From the NCBI GenBank assembly GCA_947629515.1, contig CANRDY010000008.1:1-53004 (forward strand): 53,004 nt of DNA, written 5' to 3'. This document shows, one piece after another, positions 6,417 to 13,756 of this stretch (positions are counted from its first letter, which is position 1; each line of letters starts with the position of its first letter). The translations under genes and the position numbers were made by a program. The notes beneath the pieces were generated by a model that saw only the letters and a program-made list of their open reading frames with translations, was not told the origin of the DNA and made no database searches. The stretch is from an uncultured Clostridia bacterium (lineage in GTDB: Bacteria; Bacillota; Clostridia; Christensenellales; Borkfalkiaceae).

Positions 6417-7802
6417 ATGTTCTGTAAGTATTGCGGAGAGGAGAACTCCGACGATTCGCTCTTCTGCAAGAAGTGCGGCAAAAAACTCGAAACCGACCGC
6501 TGTCCCGCATGCGGCGCGGAAGTGCCGGCGGGCGCGCAGTTTTGCGTGAAGTGCGGGGCGAAGGTCGGGGAAAATGTCGCCGAACCCGAGGAAACCGAAG
6601 AGCAACTGTCTCCGCGGGCTAAGCTCTTTAACATTCTTTCGGCGGTCGCGGGGATAGCCGTTGCGGCGTTCGCGCTCGTGTTCGTGTTCTTCACGGGGTT
6701 TGCGGATTCTATGGGAACGGTGTACGTCGGCAATCGCAACGAAGCCCTGTTCGTGAGCGAAAACCGCGATATATATTACTATTTCGGCGACGTATACAAG
6801 ACGATAACCGAAACCATGTCGACCCTTGCCGAGGGTTCGTTTTCGCCCAAAGCCAACTACCATTCGTACGAGAGTTCGCTCTATTTCCCCGCGGTGTTCG
6901 GAACGGTGATCTCCGCCGCTCTGCTCGTTGCGGTAACGGCGTTTTCGATAATCGCGATAGTGGGGTGCGCAAAGCGGCTTTCGCACGGAAAGACCAAGGG
7001 CGGAACGGGTTTCGCGTTTGCGGCGTTCGGGGCGTACCTTGCGGGCGCGCTTGCGATATGCGCGCTCAATTCGTTCAGCTATACGAGCGTGGGAACGGCG
7101 AGTTACAGCACGGTCACATACACGCAGAACGTCACGCTGAACGGCGCGACCATATCGGGGCTTGTTATCTGCGGCGTGTTCGCGCTTGCGAGCGCGGGCT
7201 TTGCGGCGGCGGTAAAGGGCAAAAAGCTGTTTAACATGGGGAACTGCGCACAGCTCATTTTAAGCGCGGTAAAGTTTGCGGCGGTAATGGCGGCGATCGC
7301 TCTCTCGTGCGGAGCGGTAATAGTTATGAAAGAAGCCGCATCTTCGGCGAACGTCATCGCGGGCGGGGCTATGTATTACCAACGGCTGTTCGCAAGCAAT
7401 TTTTTGGGCAGTCTTACGCAGGATCGTTCGACCATGCTGAACACGGCTGTAATATGCGAAGAGCTGGCGTTCGTCGTTACAATTGCGGGGGCGGCTGTCG
7501 GCGCGGTGTATGCGGCGCGCGTGCTGGCGGCGTTCACCGACGGAAAAACCAAAAAGAATATGCTTGCTTACCCCATAATCGTAGCCGTGTGCAGTGCGCT
7601 CGCGCTTGCGCTGAGTATCGGCGGGGCAAAGAACTTCTGCGACCTTTACAACGACATGGGTATAAAGGACGTGCCCTCGTTTGCCTACGGCGGAATGATA
7701 GCCGCTTTGATTTTGAGCGCGATAACGCTCGGGGCGGAGATTGCCTTTGCGGCGGTCGCGAGCGCGAAACATGCGGCAAGCGGAACGCGGGACGGTGAGT
7801 AA
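6417..7802 (+). CDS. Membrane protein with two N-terminal zinc ribbons
   Basis: The 461-residue protein begins with two zinc ribbons: C3-x2-C6...C17-x2-C20 and C29-x2-C32...C43-x2-C46. A hydrophobic helix follows at about 74-97, then a polar segment and about seven or eight more membrane helices rich in Ala, Val and Gly. Zinc-ribbon-led membrane proteins are common in Bacillota and mostly of unknown function. GGAGGA precedes ATG 6417. It is the divergent partner of the XRE repressor at 6013 and is probably held off by it. The C-terminus is a short charged tail. No enzyme motif was seen. Confidence 0.8.
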   Translation: MFCKYCGEENSDDSLFCKKCGKKLETDRCPACGAEVPAGAQFCVKCGAKVGENVAEPEETEEQLSPRAKLFNILSAVAGIAVAAFALVFVFFTGFADSMGTVYVGNRNEALFVSENRDIYYYFGDVYKTITETMSTLAEGSFSPKANYHSYESSLYFPAVFGTVISAALLVAVTAFSIIAIVGCAKRLSHGKTKGGTGFAFAAFGAYLAGALAICALNSFSYTSVGTASYSTVTYTQNVTLNGATISGLVICGVFALASAGFAAAVKGKKLFNMGNCAQLILSAVKFAAVMAAIALSCGAVIVMKEAASSANVIAGGAMYYQRLFASNFLGSLTQDRSTMLNTAVICEELAFVVTIAGAAVGAVYAARVLAAFTDGKTKKNMLAYPIIVAVCSALALALSIGGAKNFCDLYNDMGIKDVPSFAYGGMIAALILSAITLGAEIAFAAVASAKHAASGTRDGE

Positions 7803-7838
7803 AATTTTTCACTGCGTGAAAGATGTGGTAAAGAGTAA

Positions 7839-7935
7839 GCGGCGGGCACTTTGAAAAGTGCCCGCCGCAAATTTTAAATATTAACGGAGCAACATATGGC
7901 GAATGTGCGCGCGGGCGTCTGGAACGCCCGCGCGC
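7839..7935. repeat. Two family F GC hairpins
   Basis: The hairpin 7839-7868 has the outer stem GCGGCGGGC/GCCCGCCGC with inner ACT/AGT; the one at 7907-7935 is GCGCGCGGGCGT/ACGCCCGCGCGC. They lie downstream of the zinc-ribbon gene but lack T-tracts. The gap 7803-8592 otherwise holds C/D, H and A repeats and the GH43 promoter. Confidence 0.65.
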
Positions 7936-7950
7936 TTTCTGAATAATAAA

Positions 7951-8204
7951 TGTCACCCTGAGCAAGCGAAGCGCGTCGAACGGGTCTATTCCGCAGTATA
8001 GCCGAGTAATTATTTCAGAACAGTGGGGGGTCGATTTCAAAGAGCAAGCATAGACCACGGGGGGATTCTCTCACTTAATCTGCCGTTTCCCTCAAGCGGG
8101 AACCCTCGGCAGAGCGTCGGGCTACGCCCTCGCGCGAATCCGCTTCGCGGGCTTCTCATAGCGTTCGAAATGACAGTGCCTTAATGCGCTCCGTTCTTAT
8201 TAGA
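7951..8204 (+). repeat. Composite C/D element
   Basis: Starts TGTCACCCTGAGCAAGCG and ends CGAAATGACAGTGCC plus a flank. Both ends read TGTCA inward, so it resembles a small element with imperfect terminal inverted repeats. The interior carries the nested CTGCCG...CGGCAG hairpin. There is no coding capacity. Confidence 0.7.
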
Positions 8205-8205
8205 A

Positions 8206-8245
8206 AAACCCCTACCCTACCCCTCCCCCTTGAAAAAGGGGAGGG
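8206..8245 (+). repeat. Family H CCCTCCCC/GGGGAGGG hairpin
   Basis: CCCCTACCCTACCCCTCCCC, then CCTTGAAAAAGGGG and GAGGGAATA. The same block occurs inverted at 13560-13617, next to another C/D element. Confidence 0.55.
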
Positions 8246-8310
8246 AATATGGGGCGGAGAAATTACAAGGGGGAGGAATGAAAGGAGGGGGTTTACCGCG
8301 GCGCCCGCCG

Positions 8311-8467
8311 CTTAATGTTGAACAGCCCAAACGCACGTCTACCGAAACGCCGTTAAGAAACTCGGCTGCGGCGACACGCCGCTCAAGCGGAACGCTTAAT
8401 GTTGAACAGCCCAAACGCACGTCTTACTTCCCCCGTCGTTAAGACACAAGGTCAAGCAGTATGCTTG
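8311..8467 (+). repeat. Two tandem family A repeats
   Basis: Copy one ends in ...GGAACGCTT, which is fused to the CTTAATGTTGAAC start of copy two. Copy one carries an inserted hairpin GCGGCG-ACAC-GCCGC, also seen at 48474. Copy two ends AAGCA-GTA-TGCTT, a compensated variant of AAGCG-GAA-CGCTT. Confidence 0.75.
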
Positions 8468-8492
8468 TTTTTAAAAAAATTGCGTGAAATTG

Positions 8493-8521
8493 TTGAAAAA
8501 CTCAACCGTAAGTGATAGAAT
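8493..8521 (+). promoter_or_regulatory. GH43 gene promoter
   Basis: TTGAAA (8493-8498), 17 bases, TAGAAT (8516-8521), 72 bases before ATG 8593. Confidence 0.55.
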
Positions 8522-8592
8522 AATAAGAGTAATTTCACGGCATCGCACGGGCGCAGGCGTTGCGCCTCGGACACCGCTTTTAAGGTCGCACT

Positions 8593-10083
8593 ATGAAATA
8601 CAGCAATCCCGTTCTTTTTTCAGACTACTCCGACCCCGACGCGATACGCGTCGGCGACGACTTCTACATGGTGGCGTCGAGCTTCAACCACGTCCCCGGC
8701 GTGCCCGTTCTGCACTCCAAAAACCTTGTGGAGTGGGAGCTTATAAACTACGTTCTGCCGACGCTCCCCTTCGGGAAGTTCAACGCCGTCCGCCATGGCG
8801 AGGGCGCGTGGGCGCCTTCTTTAAGATACCACGGCGGGAAGTTCTACTGCCTTATCCCCTTCCCCGACGAGGGGATATTCGTCTCCGAAGCCGACGACCC
8901 CCGCGGCAAGTGGTCGCTTCTGCGCCCGCTGCTTACGGGCAAGGGCTACGAAGATCCCTGCCCCCTCTGGGACAACGGCAAGTGTTATGTGGTGTTCGCC
9001 TTTGCGAAGAGCCGCGCGGGCTTCAACTCCCGCCTCGCCGTGTTCGAGACCGACGAATTTTTGAAAACCCCCGCGACCCGCTACGCCTTTGTGTACGACG
9101 GTCACATGCAAAATCCCAAAATAGAAGGACCTAAATTTTACAAAAAGGACGGAATGTATTACATTCTCGCCCCCGCGGGCGGCGTTTCTTCGGGCTGGCA
9201 GACCGCGCTCCGCTCCGAAAAAATTTACGGACCTTACGAGAGCCGCATAGTGCTTATGCAGGGGGGAACCGATATCAACGGACCGCATCAGGGCGCGCTC
9301 GTCGATCTGGACGACGATGGGCAAAAATGGGCGTTTTTGCACTTCACCGATATGGGCGCGTTCGGAAGGGTGGTCTGCCTCGAACCCGCGCGCTGGGAGA
9401 ACGGCTGGCCGCTGTTCGGCGAAATTTCAGAACCCGATCTCCCCGGCGAACCCGTAAAAGAGGGCGAATATCCCGTGGATATAAAGACGGGCGTAAAATT
9501 CGACCCCGACGACTCGTTCGACTCGCCCCGTCTTTCCCTCAAATGGCAGACCCCCGCCAACCCGCAGGAGGGGTGGTACTCCTTGAAACGGGGGCTTAAA
9601 CTCAACTGCGTATACCACGCCGAACAGTCCCTTTCCGACCTGCCCCAGCTCTTCATGCAGAAGATATGCTATCGATCCTTTTCGGCAAAGTGCCGCTGTA
9701 AACTCGCCTTAAAAGAGGACGGCGACGAGACGGGCTTTGTCGTTTTCGGCAAAAAATATTCATATATATGCGTGGTTCGGCAAGGCGGGAACAATTATCT
9801 TGAAATCCGCAAGGGTGAAATCGGCGGCAAAGAGGACGAAACGCTCTGCCGCAGTCAGCCGTACGCCGACGACTACGTCACCTTTCAGCTCTCCGCCGGG
9901 TTCGAAAACCCCAACCTGCTTTCGTACAGATTTACTTTCGGCGGCAGCGCGTTCACCCACAGGTTCTACGCCGCCCCCGGCGTGTGGACGGGCGCGAAGA
10001 TCGGCGTTTACGCAAGGTCGTCGAACGAGCGGAGTCCGGGGAGCGCGCTCTTCGGCTTTTTCCGCGTAACCGAAAAGCGATAA
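8593..10083 (+). CDS. Glycoside hydrolase family 43 (xylosidase/arabinofuranosidase type)
   Basis: The 496-residue enzyme hydrolyses beta-xylosidic or alpha-arabinofuranosidic links in hemicellulose or pectin side chains. The five-bladed propeller spans about 1-300: the catalytic base is D14 in YSDPDAIR, the pKa-modulating Asp is in the EDPCPLWD region (about 121-127), and the acid is E178 in KIEGPKFY. The C-terminal part (about 310-496) looks like the beta-sandwich common in GH43. There is no signal peptide, so it acts in the cytoplasm on imported oligosaccharides. The ribosome site is weak (AAGG). A MATE exporter and a NodB-like deacetylase follow. Exact substrate is not resolved. Confidence 0.9.
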   Translation: MKYSNPVLFSDYSDPDAIRVGDDFYMVASSFNHVPGVPVLHSKNLVEWELINYVLPTLPFGKFNAVRHGEGAWAPSLRYHGGKFYCLIPFPDEGIFVSEADDPRGKWSLLRPLLTGKGYEDPCPLWDNGKCYVVFAFAKSRAGFNSRLAVFETDEFLKTPATRYAFVYDGHMQNPKIEGPKFYKKDGMYYILAPAGGVSSGWQTALRSEKIYGPYESRIVLMQGGTDINGPHQGALVDLDDDGQKWAFLHFTDMGAFGRVVCLEPARWENGWPLFGEISEPDLPGEPVKEGEYPVDIKTGVKFDPDDSFDSPRLSLKWQTPANPQEGWYSLKRGLKLNCVYHAEQSLSDLPQLFMQKICYRSFSAKCRCKLALKEDGDETGFVVFGKKYSYICVVRQGGNNYLEIRKGEIGGKEDETLCRSQPYADDYVTFQLSAGFENPNLLSYRFTFGGSAFTHRFYAAPGVWTGAKIGVYARSSNERSPGSALFGFFRVTEKR

Positions 10084-10121
10084 AACTTTTTATTAAAATA
10101 CTTGAATTTTGCCGAACCGTT

Positions 10122-10150
10122 CCGCGGGCGATCCTTTCCGCGGGCTTTTT
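10122..10150 (+). terminator. Possible terminator after GH43
   Basis: Two CCGCGG blocks (10122-10127 and 10138-10143) can pair around a 10-base loop and are followed by GC and five T. The stem is short, so this is tentative. Confidence 0.4.
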
Positions 10151-10181
10151 ATAAGGTTCAAAGGCAAAATCGCGATATATA

Positions 10182-10209
10182 TTGATATTTTTGTAAATTT
10201 TTATATAAA
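10182..10209 (+). promoter_or_regulatory. Promoter of the MATE-deacetylase pair
   Basis: TTGATA (10182-10187), 16 bases, TATAAA (10204-10209), 37 bases before ATG 10247, in an AT-rich stretch. Confidence 0.55.
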
Positions 10210-10246
10210 TCCGCGCCCGTGCGGCGCGCTTTACCGAGGCTATGAG

Positions 10247-12013
10247 ATGAGCGAAGTCAAGACAAAAACCAAAAAGAAATATACGCTTTTCACGGGCAAA
10301 CAGCTCCTTTGGCTGATTCTGCCCATAGTGATAGAGCAGATCTTTTCGACCTCTTTGGGGCTGTTCGATTCTCTGCTCGCCTCAAACATGCCCATAGTAG
10401 GGGCGGCTACGGCGGAGGAGGCGGCGGCGATAAGGAGCAACGCAAGCCTTGCCGTCGACAACGTGGACAACATAAACAACTTAATAATTCAGCTCTTTTC
10501 GGCGTTCGCCACGGGCGGGGCGATAGTCACCTCGCAGTTCCTCGGCGCGGGCGATATCGACGGCGCGAACAGAAGCGCGAAGCAGATGCTCATGCTCGTC
10601 ATCTGCATTTCCACGGTAATAGGCGGGCTGTGCCTCGCCCTCAACTGGCCCTTACTTAAACTCTTTTACATGGAAGTGGACGAAACCACCTTTTCGTTCC
10701 AGCAGACATATTTCTATGTTACGGCGGCTTCGTTCCCGTTCATAGGTCTTTTCAACGCGTGCGCCGCGCTCCTCCGCGCCCAGCGCAAGAGCTTCGTCAC
10801 CATGGCGAGCGCGGCGATGAGCTGCGTTGTCAACGTGGGGCTTGACGCGCTCTTTTTGTTCGTGTTCAAAATGGGCGTGCTCGGAGCCGCGCTTGCAACT
10901 CTCTTCTGCCGCGCCGCTCCCGCAATATTCATGCTCGTATTGCTCGGAAGCCGTAAAAACACCGTCTGCGTGCGCGTATTCGAAAAGTTCAGCTTCGACG
11001 GCAAGCTCATAAAGAGGATACTCAAAATAGCCATACCGAGCGGCGTCGAGAGCGCGCTCTTTCAGCTGGGCAAACTTCTCACAAAGACCTTTCTGAACGT
11101 GGGCGTCTATTCCTCGGGCGCAAAGAGCGTGGTGCAGGTGACCGAAAAAGGCGAAACGGTGTACGTCAACGTCGAAGCCAACGGCAACACCATTGCCAAC
11201 CAGATAAACAACTTCGCCTCGGTCGCGGGCGGCGGCGTGGGCACTTCATGCCTCACCGTAATAGGTCAGGCGGTGGGCGCGGGCGACCCCGATCAGGTCA
11301 AGTACTACATGAAGCGCATGTTCCTGCTTTCGTACATAGTCAACGCCGTGTGCGTGGGAGTAATTCTCTCGCTCGTTCCATTTATAAGCCAGATGTACGG
11401 TTACAGACCCGAGGCAAAGACGATAGGCGAACAATGCCTTTACTTCTGCCTTGCGTTCCAGTTCGTTACCTACCCGCTATCGTTCACCACGCCCGGCATA
11501 TTAAAGGCGACGAGCGACGTTAAATACGTAATGTACTGCGCCGTAATTTCCATGTTCGTAATGCGCGTGGGGCTTGCATATATCCTCACCACCGACGATA
11601 TCCCCGGACTTCCGCAGATGGGAGCAATGGGCTATTGGATAGGCATGTGTTCGGATTGGGTGTTGCGCTCGCTGCTCTTCTTCTCGCGACTGCTTTCGGG
11701 CAGGTGGAAAAGGGCTTCGGGGCTTATCCGCGAAACGGCTCGGCCCTCGGGAAGCGGCGGAGACGGAAGTTCGGACGGCGCGGACGACCTTCCCACAGAA
11801 GAAGCCGATATGCTCAAAAGCGTTGAGACGGGGGAAGGATCGGATCTTAATGGTTCGCGGGAAATCAAAGCCGACGGAGATATTCCGCAGAGCGAAGAAT
11901 ACGGAGAAAACGGTCAGGACGACCAAAGTTTTGAAAGCGAAGAAAAAGACCGAAGCATAGAAAACGATAAAGACGCCGCAACCGACAAGAGCGCGGACGG
12001 CGAGGGGGAATGA
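10247..12013 (+). CDS. MATE-family multidrug/Na+ antiporter with long acidic tail
   Basis: The 588-residue inner-membrane protein has about 12 helices, starting with KQLLWLILPIVIEQIFSTSLGLFDS, the typical MATE opening. The family exports drugs or metabolites in exchange for Na+ or H+. Two features are unusual: a polar insertion in the middle (VVQVTEKGETVYVNVEANGN, after about residue 290) and a C-terminal hydrophilic tail of roughly 90 residues rich in Asp, Glu, Ser and Gly, about 100 residues beyond normal MATE length. ATG 10247 has CCGAGG before it; the longer frame from 10109 would cover the promoter. It is coupled to the deacetylase gene that starts one base after its stop. Confidence 0.85.
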   Translation: MSEVKTKTKKKYTLFTGKQLLWLILPIVIEQIFSTSLGLFDSLLASNMPIVGAATAEEAAAIRSNASLAVDNVDNINNLIIQLFSAFATGGAIVTSQFLGAGDIDGANRSAKQMLMLVICISTVIGGLCLALNWPLLKLFYMEVDETTFSFQQTYFYVTAASFPFIGLFNACAALLRAQRKSFVTMASAAMSCVVNVGLDALFLFVFKMGVLGAALATLFCRAAPAIFMLVLLGSRKNTVCVRVFEKFSFDGKLIKRILKIAIPSGVESALFQLGKLLTKTFLNVGVYSSGAKSVVQVTEKGETVYVNVEANGNTIANQINNFASVAGGGVGTSCLTVIGQAVGAGDPDQVKYYMKRMFLLSYIVNAVCVGVILSLVPFISQMYGYRPEAKTIGEQCLYFCLAFQFVTYPLSFTTPGILKATSDVKYVMYCAVISMFVMRVGLAYILTTDDIPGLPQMGAMGYWIGMCSDWVLRSLLFFSRLLSGRWKRASGLIRETARPSGSGGDGSSDGADDLPTEEADMLKSVETGEGSDLNGSREIKADGDIPQSEEYGENGQDDQSFESEEKDRSIENDKDAATDKSADGEGE

Positions 12014-12014
12014 G

Positions 12015-12872
12015 ATGTTCAGACAGATGTTCGAAGAGAAGTATATGCGCTTTCCGGGCGGCAGAGCCAAGGCGGCGACGTTCAGCTACGACGACGGCGT
12101 AAAAGCCGACAAACGGCTTGCGGAGATATTCGCGAAGTACGGCATAAAGGGGACGTTCAATCTGAACAGCCTCTTGTTCGACTGCGAACGCTGGCACGGC
12201 AGAATGGACGAGGAGCAGACCTTTCTGACCTTTTACAACCGCCCGCACGAGATAGCCATGCACGGCGCGAGGCACATATTTCTGAACAAAGTGCCCCTGC
12301 CCGAGGCTATGAACGAAATTTTGCAGAACAGAGTGTACCTCGAAAACAGGTTCGGGAGAATAGTGCGGGGGCTTGCTTACGCGTACAACGGGTATAACGC
12401 CGAAGTGCTTGCCGCCTTGCCCGCGCTGGGGGTGGCGTACGGGCGCACGACCGAGGATACGCGCACCTTCGCGCTCCCCGAGGATTTTTTGAGGTGGAAC
12501 CCCACCTGTCACCATACCGATCCCGCGCTGTTTGAAATTGCCGAAGAGTTTGTAAAGCGCGATCCCGCGGGGGAATTCAAACACCGCGAACCTTTGCTCT
12601 TTTTCGTGTGGGGGCACAGCTACGAGTTTGACGACGCCGACAATTGGCAGGTGTGCGAAAAGCTGTGCGCGCGCCTTGCGGAGAGCGAGGGGATATGGTA
12701 TGCGACGTGTATAGAGATCTGCGACTACGTAAAGGCGTATCGCTCGCTCATCTTCTCAGCCGACGGCGAAAGGGTGTATAACCCCTCGGCTATCCCCGTA
12801 TGGCTCGAGCTTCGCGGCAGGATATACGAGCTTCCCCCCGCAACCACCGTGCAATTCGCCAAAGAGCTGTGA
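12015..12872 (+). CDS. NodB-like polysaccharide deacetylase
   Basis: The 285-residue protein belongs to the carbohydrate esterase 4 / NodB-like superfamily, which removes N- or O-acetyl groups from glycans using a metal. Visible motif 1 is SYDDGVKAD with D26 and D27 (base and metal ligand); motif 2 is MHGARH with H83 and H87. It lacks a signal peptide, so it is probably cytoplasmic and may act on imported acetylated oligosaccharides. ATG 12015 follows the MATE stop by one base, and the GAGGGGGA ribosome site lies inside the upstream gene. A perfect 19-bp hairpin follows. Confidence 0.8.
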   Translation: MFRQMFEEKYMRFPGGRAKAATFSYDDGVKADKRLAEIFAKYGIKGTFNLNSLLFDCERWHGRMDEEQTFLTFYNRPHEIAMHGARHIFLNKVPLPEAMNEILQNRVYLENRFGRIVRGLAYAYNGYNAEVLAALPALGVAYGRTTEDTRTFALPEDFLRWNPTCHHTDPALFEIAEEFVKRDPAGEFKHREPLLFFVWGHSYEFDDADNWQVCEKLCARLAESEGIWYATCIEICDYVKAYRSLIFSADGERVYNPSAIPVWLELRGRIYELPPATTVQFAKEL

Positions 12873-12879
12873 ATAAATT

Positions 12880-12921
12880 AAGCGGCGGGCGCGCGATGAA
12901 AACATCGCGCGCCCGCCGCTT
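12880..12921. repeat. Family F hairpin, 19-bp perfect stem
   Basis: AAGCGGCGGGCGCGCGATG, loop AAAA, then its exact complement. It lies eight bases after the deacetylase stop. With no T-tract, it may stabilise a 3' end rather than terminate. Confidence 0.75.
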
Positions 12922-12924
12922 TGC

Positions 12925-13228
12925 TCCCGTTAAACTTCGTATATGCGTCGCAATACGGCGTTGAACATCGCTCCGCCTTGGTCGTGTACTTCATTGTACA
13001 CTCCCTGCGGTTGTCGCTCGTTCGCCTTGTCTTGCTCGCATCTCCGAAGTTTCTCACTTCGTACAGCTCCCGCAAAGCCCGAATAAGCTACGTTCTGCTG
13101 TGTCAAGCTGCGGCAACCCTCAGTCACTTACGTCATTGTAAGCTCCTTCGGGTTTTCCTCGCTTTCCTTGCATAACTTGCTTCTTCTACCTTTCTCACTT
13201 CGTAATTGCAATTTACTTCGTTCTTACT
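12925..13228 (-). repeat. Family B repeat (two hairpin units)
   Basis: Starts CCCGTTAAACTTCGTATATGCG and contains GTGTAC-TTCATT-GTACAC (12985-13002), CTTAC-GTCATT-GTAAG (13127-13142) and CGAAGT-TTCTC-ACTTCG. The minus strand is open for about 65 codons ending MRRIYEV-stop, but the pattern fits structured RNA better than protein. Confidence 0.7.
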
Positions 13229-13695
13229 TTTTAAATATTATCGGAGCGACATAAGGCACTGTCATTTCGAGGGATATGAGACTTCACGCACAAAGTGCGT
13301 GAAGCGATTGACCGAGAGAATTTCTCGCGCGGCGTAAGGAACGTCGCCGCGCTCGGTCACCGCTTGCGCCTTGCACTATGCGCAAGCTCATCTCGTGCGG
13401 CAAAACAGCGGGTATCCGCTGTTTTGAGAAACCCCGCACTCGACCCCGTGGTCCGTGCTTGCTCTTTGAAATAGTATAACAAAATAATCGATTGGGCGAG
13501 AGAATTTCTCGCGCCGCTTTTGTGCGGTCAACCCCCACCTTTAATTCCTCCCCCTTGTAATTTTTCCTCTCTATTCCCTCCCCTTTTTCAAGGGGGAGGG
13601 GTAGGGTAGGGGTTTTCAATAATAATCACCTTATAAAAACTCCGCTATACTGCGGAATAGACCCGTTCGACGCGCTTCGCTTGCTCAGGGTGACA
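13229..13695 (-). repeat. Composite C/D element containing a family I copy and family H
   Basis: From the D end (GGCACTGTCATTTCGAG, 13254) through CTTCACGCAC-AAA-GTGCGTGAAG, a family I copy (13321-13430), an H hairpin (13545-13617) and the C end (13639-13695). The whole gap 12873-13756 is repeats. Confidence 0.65.
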
Positions 13696-13711
13696 GTTAT
13701 TATTTAAAATT

Positions 13712-13749
13712 GCGGCGGGGCGGGCTGTGAAAACAGCCCGCCCCGCCGC
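13712..13749. repeat. Family F hairpin
   Basis: GCGGCGGGGCGGGCTGT, loop GAAA, then the exact complement. It lies just beyond the stop of the TIR-LRR gene, and nearly the same hairpin is at 16211-16248. Confidence 0.7.
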
Positions 13750-13756
13750 TTCCGTT

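Noticed and set aside
2272-7802. Prophage remnant, because of two small XRE repressors and a sigma-like gene
   Set aside because: No integrase, structural, lysis or replication genes; the XRE targets are envelope proteins.
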